A stretch of 64,000 nucleotides of DNA from Desarmillaria ectypa (Eukaryota > Basidiomycota > Agaricomycetes > Agaricales > Physalacriaceae), in assembly GCA_030407005.1 (NCBI GenBank), contig JAUDYN010000006.1:3224001-3288000 (forward strand), written 5' to 3'. Below the pieces are notes generated by a model. The model saw only the letters and a program-made list of their open reading frames with translations, was not told the DNA's origin and made no database searches. A program made the position numbers and the translations under genes. Positions 47,871-58,952 of this stretch are shown piece after piece. Each line of letters starts with the position of its first letter. The stretch's first letter is position 1.

Positions 47871-48025
47871 GGACTAGAATCTGCTGGAAATAAAGGTTAG
47901 GAGGCAATGGACTGCCATCTGCCATTGGTAGCCAGCATTTCCACCAGACCAGAATCTACTGGGAATGGCAGTTAGGTATAACAGACTGTCATCTGCCTTT
48001 AGAAACCAATGCTTCCACCTTAATC
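47871..48025. repeat. Two-copy tandem repeat of about 75 bp
   Basis: Copies at about 47871-47947 and 47950-48025 share CTAGAATCT/CCAGAATCTACTGG, GTTAGG, GACTG(C/T)CATCTGCC, CCA(G/A)(C/T)(A/G)(T/C)TTCCACC. Embedded in the CpG-free tract. Confidence 0.6.
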
Positions 48026-48530
48026 TCACCAAGAATGGCAATCCCATATAGTTTCCCCCTAGGCAAATCCTTTAGGAGTGTATAAAGAGATGGCTACTAC
48101 TGAGCAGGTTACTACTTTACCAGATTTATTAGTGTAGATAGGTATAAGAGTAGAAAGCTAGCTTGGTTCTGAGAGTATAAAAGCATAATTAACATAACTA
48201 GTATAAAGAAAAAATAATCTAGCTCATAGCACACTAAAGAAATAAATTCCTTATCTAAGCCTCCAGCTTAGTATACCTTAGCAGCCTTGCATCTAGTATT
48301 GTTAGCAGACAGTACAAAAGCTTGTTGCTATTGTCCAAAACTTGCTCTCAAAGCTCACATTCTTGATAGGACACTAAGTCTCACTCTTTTGCTCTTGTTA
48401 ACTTCCAGAAGCAGATCTGTACTATTCTGAAGTGGGTGGTTTTTGCACCTCCCTATATACTTACAGTATACAAAAGATTTTGCAACAGCAGACAGTAATT
48501 CTCTCATCAGAGAGTTTGCTAGCCTTACAG

Positions 48531-48770
48531 ATGGAGCCTATTATGAGAGAGGATTAAACCACAATTGCAGGTGAAAGAAGGTCTCTTTATCTGACTGCAC
48601 AATGCTTAGGAGCAGAAGCACTCAGAGCTACCCTCCAAGCCACTGTAGGTGGTAGAATATCTGACTGGGAGGATTTATTTGACTTGGTATCAGATAAAGA
48701 GTCAAGACACTTTCATTATAACACAACCTTCTCATCCACATATGAACAAGAACTATAGGCTATTCTAGAG
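48531..48770 (+). pseudogene. Unidentified transposon coding remnant
   Basis: Frame from ATG at 48531 reads a short N-terminus, a TAA, then a protein-like stretch (RRSLYLTAQCLGAEALRATL, ISDWEDLFDLVSDKESRHF) ending in TAG. Composition and context suggest part of a transposon protein. I do not recognise the family. Confidence 0.3.
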
Positions 48771-48849
48771 TCCTCATTATCAGAACAATCATAATTGGAG
48801 GGTGTATCTATAGTCTCCCATCTGTCAATGTTTAAGTTTAGACTCAAAG

Positions 48850-49265
48850 TGTTATGATTTTACTTCTTTTGATCTTATCATATCTAATCTCAGTGCCAAT
48901 CATGGATCATGGACCAGTCATCTTATTATTAGCAAGTGACAATAAGCCATTGTACTATAGCTTGCAATGGTTGCTCACCTATACTATTGTCTTCATTGTT
49001 TTACATATGGTTATATTATTTACACTTCTATTATTATACATAGGACTTTAGTATATAAGTAGCATAGCTCTTGCTGTATATTCTCCAGCTTTGAGCTAAA
49101 GTTTAATCTATATCAAACTTTCTTGTCAACTCATCTCTCTTATTTAAGGCTAAAACCTTAGTCTCACTTCTTCTTTGACAACTCTCTAGGACTCATTAGG
49201 TGACTGTATGAATGTGATACAACCCATTGTTTACATTTGTTGTTCAGCAGAGTTTGAGTGTAACA
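48850..49265 (+). mobile_element. LTR-D copy 1
   Basis: A 416-bp segment TGTTATGATTTT...TGTAACA with TGTTA/TAACA terminal inverted ends. Its right part (TGACTGTATGAATGTGATACAACCC) matches the right part of the element at 49378-49748. No target duplication found (flanks CAAAG and ATTAG). Confidence 0.55.
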
Positions 49266-49377
49266 ATTAGCTTGAAGCTTCTAGCTTTCCCTTTTTATCA
49301 GTGACTATCACACTGAAGAAAACTGAATGCCATCTGACACTGACATTTTCATCCACATATTTTATATTCTAGTGATG

Positions 49378-49748
49378 TGTTATGATTTTTCCATTTTTCC
49401 AAATCTAATCCAGAATCTTATTGTCTTTTATCATCTGGCATTGCTCATCCACTGGATTCACCCATGCCATCACATTTTAACCCTCTTTCTATCATGAAGC
49501 AACCCTCATTTGACCATCTGACTGTACCATATGGATAATGCACAAACATACACATGCATCATATTCTCATATATAAGTAGCATAGTTTTTATGTATATTC
49601 TGCATCTTCCAACTAAATTAAAACACTATACCATTATCTACTCCTCTAAAGACTAAACTGCTCTCCTACTAAGGGTGATTGTCTGAATGCGAGACAGCCC
49701 TGGAGTAAGCATACAGTCCCAAGATCATGTGATAACTGGGTCATAACA
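49378..49748 (+). mobile_element. LTR-D copy 2, probable solo LTR
   Basis: TGTTATGATTTTTCC...GGTCATAACA. CTAG(T) occurs at 49369-49373 and again at 49749-49753, so the true left end may be the TG at 49373-49374 with a 4-bp CTAG duplication. Same family as 48850-49265. Confidence 0.6.
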
Positions 49749-49799
49749 CTAGTTGGAAGATTTTCCAAACTGCTTCATCTCTGCTCAATATGACAAAGC

Positions 49800-50251
49800 A
49801 CAGAACACATGCCTGAAGAACAAGAAAAACAGCAAATGATAACCCTCAGCACTGCTATCAGTGGTGCAATATTATTGGTGATATTCACCACACTCTTTGT
49901 ACTAGCTTACGAGGAAGAAATTAGGGTGTGTCTATGCTGACAAAGAAACCCCCAACCCTGACTCCCAACTCGACCACCTCGACACCCCCTACATGTCCTC
50001 TGATGACCTGAAGCTACCTGAGTGGCAGCCACAAGTTTGGACATTGAAATCCAAGAAAACCTCCCCCACCCCTGGACCCACTTTGTGAATTTCTCTGAGG
50101 AGTTCCCAACATGTAATGGGTCCTCCACTGGCACCAACAAGAGGGTGGAATGACCCTCCTCCCCCATACCAGAACATCCACGGAATGTATGGGCTATGAT
50201 CCAATGATGAGAGTCCCCCCCTCCCCCCTATGCCCTGCCCACCCATCCTGC
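49800..50251 (+). pseudogene. Proline-rich retroelement gag-like N-terminal fragment
   Basis: Low-complexity, Pro/Thr/Ser-rich coding-like sequence with several stops (MLTKKPPTLTPNSTTSTPPT at about 49940). It ends exactly where LTR-B begins at 50252. Position and composition suggest the N-terminal part of the gag that continues at 51581, but no diagnostic motif is present. Confidence 0.35.
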
Positions 50252-51580
50252 TGATACGCTGTCTACACGTTCACACCTAGATTTTGCGATTTTGTAACAA
50301 TACTATTGCACATCTATCCTATAATAGTGATATATAGAGGACTATAGCTGAGGCTTTGAGCTGATAGTTAAAAGCAGTAAGCAACTGGTAGAGCCAGGAC
50401 TTAGATGCAACACCATTAGTGGGTTAAATCTACCAGCTGGCTAGACTAGTAACTCAAATGCTAGCAGGACCAAGTGAAATACAGCCACTAGCAAATGAAG
50501 GATGCTACTAGCACATAAAAACCAGGAGCAGAGTACACAGATCTCATCAAGTTCTGTCACTAGCAGCCCAGACTGGGCATAAATGCCTAAGTCAGGATAA
50601 CTAGTCACATGGCAATCTTGAAACAGGACTTAGGAATGGATTAACCTTGAGCCCAGATCTGACTACTGCGATATAGATCTCTTATGACTGATACTAGTGG
50701 AGCTGGACTGCACCCTCAATCATGATCAGATAGCTGTTACAGGCACCAATATCTGGATATCCATATAACTGCATTACTAGGGCATGTAGTTGTGCCAAGG
50801 GTGCGGAAAGACCAACTGTGGAGTCTCTAGACCAAATATTTGAAAAGAAAACAGACTAGACCAACTATTGTGTGATTATTCACCATTATTCATGACTAGC
50901 CAAGAAATCCTTACCAATATACCCTATACCCAGATGATATTTATAGTTCTGCCTCAGTAGTATATAAGTAGTGGGATGGGCACTCGTGAAAACCAGGCAA
51001 GCCATCCCTGCAGTTGAGCCCTCACTGGTAGTAACTGGTGTCTCCAACTAAAGGCTTTTGTGCTTAACCTCGATGAAATGATTAATAGTCACTAAGTCAC
51101 CCATAGAATTGCATTGAATTGAAGTCCATTAGAGTCACTGTTGTGTCCTGCAAAGGTCCAGAGTGTTTTGAAGTTAGTTCAAGCAAAGTTCTCAGAGTTA
51201 TAGTTTATTCTTAGGCCAAGAGCACAACTAGTCAAGTGTTTATCACTTGTAGGAAGCAGTATAGGGCCGAGAGCGCCACCAGTCTGAAGCAGTTTCAGGC
51301 AGAACAAGTGCAGTAGCTCAAACCAAGTCACTCTTATCCAATTGTGTCTTACCCACCCCACTAGTATGAGTAGTCCTTTGTATAACTCACTAGTAACAAA
51401 TAAAACATCTTTTAAGACAATTGTACTTGATTATTGAAGTCTGCAGAGTGCTTCCATTGTACTCAAAACCGCCCGAATTCAATATTGGTGATTAAGTGTA
51501 GAGTAGTAAGAGGTTTAGTGTGATTGATGTTCATTGCCATTCCCTAATTCTTTTGTCACTTGCCGTTACCAAGCACATCA
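50252..51580 (+). mobile_element. LTR-B copy 1 (1,329 bp)
   Basis: Long LTR-like repeat starting TGATACGCTG and ending AAGCACATCA; TGAT/ATCA ends. It contains a TATATAAG box at about 50970 and AATAAA at about 51399, as expected for an LTR promoter and polyadenylation signal. Near-identical to the reverse complement of copy 2 (52824-54808); a 60-codon chance frame translates identically in both. Flanking 5-mers (CCTGC and CCACC) do not match. Confidence 0.8.
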
Positions 51581-52823
51581 CCACCTATGCACTGGGACAC
51601 AACCACTGTGCTGGGATTCAAAATCCCCATCCCCATACCCATCCCTATAGCCCCTGGGCCATTGAAACCCAGGAGTGAGGCTCTTGGCCTAGTGGAGGAA
51701 CAAACTCCTCTTCCTCCCTCCCTGTCATTGAAATCTGTGATGACAACTCCTCCAATGGTGAAGCCTTGACCACTCCCCATGCCACCAATGACCTGTTTAA
51801 TATCAACAGAGCTGACTATGAGTGGCCAGAATTATCTGATATCAACAGGGGTCTATTCAGCCCCTTCAGGACCACCACCTGGGAGTTACAATGCACTGAC
51901 ATGGAGGCTTGGATCCTGTGGCCCTGAATCCATCCAGAAATGGATGAGTGGTTGGCCCTTAACAGGGGCAACCCCATATGGGGACCCAACATTCATACCT
52001 GTATATGGACAAACTGATTTCATGAGCTTTACCTGCCCACAGCTGGAGACCTGGCCCCAGGTCTATGAGCAAGAACAATCAAGGAGAGGCACATACTGGA
52101 ATGTGCTCTCTAGGACCTGGCAAGGAGAGAGGCCAATTGAAGGGAGTAAATGGGGTGCAGAGCCCGATTTTAGTAGTTTGACAGGCTACTACAGCAGGCT
52201 GAAAACATTCCAGCCCCAAAATATATCATATCTGCACTACCCACCCAATACCCCCATCCCATTACCATAAACCCTTCTGGATTCACCACCAATGTGAATC
52301 CAACAATCTGGCTATCACTCTTATCAGGGTAGTAGCACTTTATTCACAGGTGTGGGAGAAGAACCCAAAGTGAGTTCCTCCGCCCCTGCAGAACCCACAC
52401 CTATCCCCACTAAAGAACAGTGGCAACAGATGAAGGCTGCACTAGCTGAAAAAGAACAGCACATTGCTGACATGTGTGAGGAGCTAGCAAAGGAAGAAGC
52501 CATCAGGGATAAAATGATGAAATATCTCCAAAAGGAGAAAGGTAAGGAACCAGACTGAGGAAGGCCAACTGAACCACCATGAGGATATCCCGCCCCCTAA
52601 CCAGATTGATATTCAATTCCATGACTGCCCCCTGGGAAAGGACCTCCTGACCCAATCCTCAACCTGGTCAGAAATGCCTCTGATGGTGCCCCTTACCTAG
52701 GCATCAAACCCATACTCATACAACCCCCAAAGCCATATAAAGGGGAACATGATGATATAGAACACTTTGTAGGTGATTGCATCACCTACTTCGAAGTGTT
52801 CCAACACTATTTCCAGATGCCAT
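51581..52823 (+). pseudogene. Ty3/gypsy gag fragment (copy 1)
   Basis: Retroelement capsid relic. Recognisable pieces: EWPELSDINRGLFSPFRTTT, TDMEAWILWP, EMDEWLALNRGNPIWGPN, then a coiled segment (EQHIADMCEELAKEEAIRDK) ending KGKEPD, and the capsid start YLGIKPILIQPPKPYKGEHD / IEHFVGDCITYFEVFQHYFQ. It is cut by the inverted LTR-B at 52824, just at FQMP. A second copy of the same region starts at 54809. Several stops and frame changes. Confidence 0.7.
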
Positions 52824-54808
52824 TGATGTGCTTGGTAACAGTGAGTGACAAAAGAATTAGGGAATGGCAATGAACATCAATCACACTAAACCTCTTACTA
52901 CTCTACACTTAATCACCAATATTGAATTCGGGCAGTTTTTGTTAGGAATCTGCCGGAATCAGGATATGGGAGTGAGGGGCAACAAGTGATGATCGAAGCG
53001 AGGTAGGATATGTTATAGAGATGTATGTCATTAGGGAATAGAATAGATTCCAGCAAGGGTTCGTGAGGAGACCTGAGAGGTCCAGTTTGCGAGGTAAAGG
53101 GGTCAGTAAGTGCAAAGCAGTTACTGTAGGAAGCAGCCAGTGAGCGTGGAGCTATTATGGGCTGTAGATGAAGACAAGCGCTAGGCGTAGTCTTCGGATT
53201 GTTGTCGGAAAGCACTTGGCATATCCAATGAGTTGTTCAGCAAGCGCTAGGCATAACTGATGAGGTTTCTGACAAGTGCTAGGCGTAGTCAGGAAGCGAG
53301 GAGATTGGCAAGTGCTAGGTGTAACCAATCAGATGCTTAGTTCACACAATGAAGTGGACTTGAAGATGAGTAGCTTTTTTCCTTCTTTTACAAGGTTACA
53401 GATGGTATTTATATACTAAAAGGCTCAAGTCATGAATATTCTACAATATTCTATTATATTCTAGTATGAGCAAGAAGAATAGAGAAAGTAAAAGAAAATT
53501 ATGTGTGAGTCACTGCTAGGACCGAGAAGGCCGAGTGTAGGCATGTGTTGACTCATGCACCGAGTTTACAGATACTCAAGATCCATGACAGTTTTGAGTA
53601 CAATGGAAGCACTCTGCAGACTTCAATAATCAAGTACAATTGTCTTAAAAGATGTTTTATTTGTTACTAGTGAGTTATACAAAGGACTACTCATACTAGT
53701 GGGGTGGGTAAGACACAATTGGATAAGAGTGACTTGGTTTGAGCTACTGCACTTGTTCTGCCTGAAACTGCTTCAGACTGGTGGCGCTCTCGGCCCTATA
53801 CTGCTTCCTACAAGTGATAAACACTTGACTAGTTGTGCTCTTGGCCTAAGAATAAACTATAACTCTGAGAACTTTGCTTGAACTAACTTCAAAACACTCT
53901 GGACCTTTGCAGGACACAACAGTGACTCTAATGGACTTCAATTCAATGCAATTCTATGGGTGACTTAGTGACTATTAATCATTTCATCGAGGTTAAGCAC
54001 AAAAGCCTTTAGTTGGAGACACCAGTTACTACCAGTGAGGGCTCAACTGCAGGGATGGCTTGCCTGGTTTTCACGAGTGCCCATCCCACTACTTATATAC
54101 TACTGAGGCAGAACTATAAATATCATCTGGGTATAGGGTATATTGGTAAGGATTTCTTGGCTAGTCATGAATAATGGTGAATAATCACACAATAGTTGGT
54201 CTAGTCTGTTTTCTTTTCAAATATTTGGTCTAGAGACTCCACAGTTGGTCTTTCCGCACCCTTGGCACAACTACATGCCCTAGTAATGCAGTTATATGGA
54301 TATCCAGATATTGGTGCCTGTAACAGCTATCTGATCATGATTGAGGGTGCAGTCCAGCTCCACTAGTATCAGTCATAAGAGATCTATATCGCAGTAGTCA
54401 GATCTGGGCTCAAGGTTAATCCATTCCTAAGTCCTGTTTCAAGATTGCCATGTGACTAGTTATCCTGACTTAGGCATTTATGCCCAGTCTGGGCTGCTAG
54501 TGACAGAACTTGATGAGATCTGTGTACTCTGCTCCTGGTTTTTATGTGCTAGTAGCATCCTTCATTTGCTAGTGGCTGTATTTCACTTGGTCCTGCTAGC
54601 ATTTGAGTTACTAGTCTAGCCAGCTGGTAGATTTAACCCACTAATGGTGTTGCATCTAAGTCCTGGCTCTACCAGTTGCTTACTGCTTTTAACTATCAGC
54701 TCAAAGCCTCAGCTATAGTCCTCTATATATCACTATTATAGGATAGATGTGCAATAGTATTGTTACAAAATTGCAAAATCTAGGTGTAAATGCATAGATG
54801 GCATATCA
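52824..54808 (-). mobile_element. LTR-B copy 2, inverted, with nested solo LTR
   Basis: Minus-strand copy of LTR-B. Without the 656-bp insertion (solo LTR plus one 5-bp duplication) it is 1,329 bp, the same length as copy 1. Ends are TGATGTGC (52824) and GCATATCA (54808). Flanks (GCCAT and CTGAT) do not match. Confidence 0.82.
52940..53590 (+). mobile_element. Solo LTR (LTR-A family) nested in LTR-B, target duplication GTTTT
   Basis: 651 bp, TGTTAGGAAT...TCCATGACA, flanked by GTTTT at 52935-52939 and 53591-53595. The empty site is visible in the other LTR-B copies (GGTTTTGAGTAC on the corresponding strand), which proves a precise insertion. Contains five direct subrepeats CAAG(C/T)GCTAGGC(G/A)TA at 53175, 53209, 53241, 53273 and 53309, and a TATATA-type box near 53409. 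Confidence 0.92.
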
Positions 54809-57124
54809 CTGATGAGGAATCTGACACTAAAGCTGTGACCACTTTCCTCCCCCCTGACAGTCCCTTCAATCCTGATGGAACTGACTGCACCTGGCCTGAA
54901 CTTGCCAACATTGACTGAGAAATACTTGGCCCCTTCATATCTGCTGCCTGGGAATTACAACAGGCTGACATCAAGACCAGAATGGCCTGGCCAGAACTAT
55001 GCCCTGATATGGACAAGTGGCTGGCCCTCAACCAGGGTGACCCTGTATGGGGCTCTAATGCAGGTGCCACCATTCAGGCCTATATCCATACCAATAGGAA
55101 CTAGGAGCTTTATCATCCCACCATCGGTGACCTGGTACCAGGGCTATGCCCAAGGATGGCAGAGAAACAATGGGAGCTGGGTTGCTCTCTTTGACAATTA
55201 TGGTGGATGGAGCTTGACAGAAGAGAAGAAAATGGACTGGACATCTAACTTTGATAGACCTATGTATGACAGTGGGCTAGAATATTTTCAGCCCCAATAC
55301 ATGAATACTCCGGACTATCCCCCTGATACTCCAGTCACAAGACCACAACCTCTATCCAATTTGCTGCCCCACCATCAGGCACAACAACAAGGTTACCACT
55401 CTTATCAGGGTGGTAGCCTTCTATTTGCAGGCACAGGAGAAGAACCTGAACCTGCCATGACTCTTGCAGACACCACAGGACTATCTTCTTTACCAAAGAC
55501 AGCAGAAGAACTTTTGCAACAAGCAAGGACTGCATTAGCCAAAAAGAAACAACACATCCAAGAAATGCATAATGAACTCACCAAAGAGGAAGCCACCAAG
55601 CAGCAGATGGTGGACTATCTTTGCAATAGCGAGAAGGGGAAGGAGCCAGAATGAGAGAGGCCAACCATGTTAGGGACTGTCTTAGTCATATGACTTGGGA
55701 TGTCAGCTGTCCTCTTTGGGCTGTTACGCATTTGAACAATCACCCAGTTAGAGGATTAGGCCTGGTCTTTAGTGTGTGAGAGTAAGAGGTATATGATTTG
55801 AATTTAGTTGAAAGATGGAGTACAACTGTGAAGTTTACTCTACTTATATACTGTTTTTACAGTGTTATATATAGATGAAATGATAGTGTCCATGCTGGAA
55901 CAGTGTCGCAGTGGAATGGTCCAGAAGGATCATGGTCCAATAGAGAATGTCTGGGGTGACAATTGGTAGAAATGAGGGTAATGGTCAGCAAGTGGTTGGA
56001 TACGAGTTAGAATTGATGGTTGATTAGATGGTTGAGTCATGGGTATGACTCGGATAAGATTAGATAATGGAAAAATTGTAACAAACCAAGCCCCTAAGAG
56101 GATATTCTGGATCATGGCTGGATTGATTTTTGATCCCAAGACCACCTCCCAATCTCATTGGAACCACTCCCAACAATGCTCCCTATCTGAGAATCAAACC
56201 CATCCTAGTCCAAACCCCTAAGCCATTCAAGAGGGATCACAATGACATTGAATGCTTCATTGGCGATTGCATTGCCTACTTCAAAGTGTTCTGACACTAT
56301 TTCCAGGTGCTGTCACACCTGGTATTATTTGCAACCTCACACTTTGAAGAGGCTGCAAAGGATTGGTGGGTCTATAAGAGACCCAAGTTCTGGGTTGATG
56401 ATGCCTATGATAGCACCATTGCCCACTTCCACTATCCCACTTGGGACAACTTCATTGACATAGTCTCTCACCAATTCAGAGACCCTGCAATCAAAGAAGT
56501 CTATGAGAAGTGGATGTTCAACCTCTGAATGAGAACACAGCCTGCTTTCCATTACTTCTAGAAACTGGAAGAGGAAGCAAAACTGGCAGGCTGATAAGCT
56601 GATGAGAATGAGCATGGTGCTATGGTGAAGGCCATTCATCTAGGAGTACCAACCTCCTACACAACCTTCATCTCCAATATAGGTATCAACATCCTGCATT
56701 TGTATCCAGAATAGAAGGAGTGAATCTCACGAATGTATGAGGAATGCCAAAGAAAATGGGTTTTTGACCAGATGTCAGGCATCCCTCAGGATAGGCAGAA
56801 GAAGGACTCCTGCTCTAATCCCTAACAACAACAGCATCCCAGTAGCAAAGCCACCACTGGGGTGACAAGTTCCTCAGCTCCAAAGCTGACTGCTAATATG
56901 GGGGTGAGTCAGAATGCCAGAACTGGTAGATGGATAATATATGGAGGATCAGGAAAACCCATGGAGATTGATTGATGATGAGTAGAAGGAAAATGCTTCA
57001 GGTGTGATGAGAAAGGTCATCTGGCTAAGGACTGTCCTAGAAGAAAGGACTTTAAAGACATTCAGTCAGTAGGGCCCACTAACAAAGTGGTGCTGCCTAT
57101 GGCCAAAATTGAGGAGACAAAAGA
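54809..57124 (+). pseudogene. Ty3/gypsy gag relic with CCHC knuckle
   Basis: Second copy of the gag region: TWPELANID then stop, EILGPFISAAWELQQADIKT, PDMDKWLALNQGDPVWGSN, a coiled segment ending GKEPE near 55652, and after a nested solo LTR the capsid core FIGDCIAYFKVF, HFEEAAKDWWVYKRPKFWVD, HYPTWDNFIDIVSHQFRDPA. The zinc knuckle CFRCDEKGHLAKDC (Cx2Cx4Hx4C) lies at about 56994-57035. Many stops; several look like CGA or CAG changed to TGA or TAG. No intact capsid protein is possible. Confidence 0.82.
55668..56093 (+). mobile_element. Solo LTR (LTR-C family), target duplication AACCA
   Basis: 426 bp, TGTTAGGGAC...AATTGTAACA with TGTTA/TAACA ends. AACCA at 55663-55667 is repeated at 56094-56098. 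It interrupts gag sequence that is continuous in the related copy at 52560-52600. Same family as 58953-59374. Confidence 0.92.
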
Positions 57125-57161
57125 GTAGGTCGACAAGGGTTCGATTCCCCTTGCTTGACCA
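57125..57161. repeat. tRNA-T-arm-like hairpin inside gag
   Basis: GGTCGACAAGGG and CCCTTGCTTGACC form a stem with one bulge around the loop TTCGATTC. It resembles a tRNA 3' half (variable loop, T-arm, acceptor strand), but no matching 5' half lies upstream. It falls directly after the gag stop region. Confidence 0.45.
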
Positions 57162-58952
57162 AGTCTCCTGGTGGTGAGTCCTTGGTTTCCATGGGTTAGA
57201 CTTATATACATGCTTTAGGATATTCAAATACTCTGATTAAATATATGACTTTGTTACAGACCTACCTTGAAACCAAAGAACACCAAAGAATTGACAACAA
57301 ACAGGTACATCATGCTCCTGAAAGATGCTGACACAATTATCTATAGTGAACCCTGAGCCCCTGATGAGGCACAGGATTTGCCAGGTGGAGCTGGCACTGC
57401 CATGAAGTCCACTGAGTCTACCTTAGTAGACTCATTGGATATGTGGGTAAAACCATGGACTGGGGTGAGTAGATGGGATGCCCTAGGGCCTTTGAAGCCA
57501 AACACCCTAGTGCCCCTGCTTAGGGAGCCAAGTCCAGAACCAACCTCACCAGGGTCAGTGGGGGAACCAAGTGCCTACCAAGGCTGAAGATCACAGGACT
57601 GGGGCCACACACTATCCAGTCCAGTCAGGAGAAATCAACTGACCAGATCCAGTTCCAAGTACTCCACCAGAATGGGTAGTAGCAGAACCTCGGAAGCATC
57701 AAGCCAAGTTTGGCATCCTCCTGATATCATTCACATTCCCAAGCAAATACAGGCCAAAGAACAGAGGGAAGCTGCTAGTGCCCAGGCAGTAAAAAGAGGG
57801 CATCCAAATCAGGATTGGAGTGGCAACTCCTGACCTGCTTTGCCTCTGGCAGTTGACAGTGACATGAAAGGAAGGGTCACCACTCTATGCCCAAACAATG
57901 TGCACAATGGTCACACTGACCAGAGGTCCCACAGCCAACCACTAGACCTGACAGGAAAAGGGAAGATAGAGCCATTGGTGCTGATGGATCCTAACTCTGA
58001 CAGCATGGAATGAATGCTGACTTTGCAAGCTGACACCTTCAGAGAGAATGGTGACACTGCTCAAATCCCATCAGAGGCAGTGCTAGCCAATGAACAGAGG
58101 ATATCCCACACTCAGGAACCTGCTAGCACTCAGGCAGTAAAAAGGGGGCATGACAGTAGAACCACCACCATCGTCGAAGTACCTGACAAAGAGGATGACA
58201 TGGCTTTCCTACAATGGAAGGCAAAGCAGTCCAAAGCCAATATCCTGACATCTGAAATCCTGCCTAACAAGGGGGTACTAAATCCTGAAATCCTGCCAGT
58301 CATGGGGGTACCTGATCACATGTGGTACAAGCCCTTTGGAGTTGACTGGACTCTACATGCTATCTGTACTGCCAAGAACTTGGCCATTGCTAAAGCTGTT
58401 CTCTCTACCTAGGTTCACCCCAAAAGACTCAGAGAAATTACAGATGAACTCACACAGTATCTAAAGTCTGAAGAGAGCCTAGCCAGAGAGTGACTCTATG
58501 AACTTTAGGAACTAATCTGATATATTCGCAGTACCAAAAGTTCTGGTCAGGACTTTTTGGTCGATATACAACTTACTCTCTGTACTGGGAAGAAAACATT
58601 GACAACCTGTGCATTGTTAGATAGTGGTTGCATGGGCAGCTCTATCAACCAAACTTATGTCCAACAACACCAGTTGGATACCAAAAAGGCCGCTGCCCTA
58701 ATCTCAGTCTATAATACAGATAGAACCTATAACAAGGCAAGCAACATTACCAAATTTGTGGAACTCCAAATGACCATTGGAGAATATGTTGAATGAATTG
58801 ACCTTGCAGTTACTGATCTAGGCTCCAAGACAGTGTACTTGGGCCATGACTGGCTTAAATGCCATAACTCATTAGTCAACTGAAAAATGGGATCAATGAC
58901 ATTCAGATGATATCATTGCATCAAGAACCACTTCACTCTCCCTGACTCAAAT
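57162..58952 (+). pseudogene. Ty3/gypsy gag-protease relic
   Basis: Linker sequence with TQEPASTQAVKRGHDSRTTT (about 58105-58170), matching the minus-strand element at 63600-63680, then a retropepsin: LLDSGCMGSSINQTYVQQHQ (DSG active-site motif, 58614-58680) and LAVTDLGSKTVYLGHDWLKC near 58805-58860. Stops follow at several places. The frame ends abruptly at the LTR at 58953, so reverse transcriptase and integrase are absent from this plus-strand copy. Confidence 0.8.

Larger units (their letters stand above)
47181..49688. other. CpG-free AT-rich repeat tract
   Basis: Reading by eye I find no CpG between about 47180 and 49688, while TpG and CpA are frequent; sequence to the left is CpG-rich. 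It contains LTR-like segments starting TTATGATTTT (about 47611, 48850 and 49378) and no intact gene. A methylated, old transposon tract is the natural reading. Confidence 0.7.

Noticed and set aside
51179..51361. 60-codon open frame found twice (51179-51361 and 53699-53881)
   Set aside because: Identical only because it lies in the two near-identical LTR-B copies; not a gene.
51560..51769. Proline-isoleucine-rich plus-strand frame (IPIPIPIP) as a gene
   Set aside because: Low-complexity gag N-terminal sequence starting inside LTR-B; the other frame matches the second gag copy.
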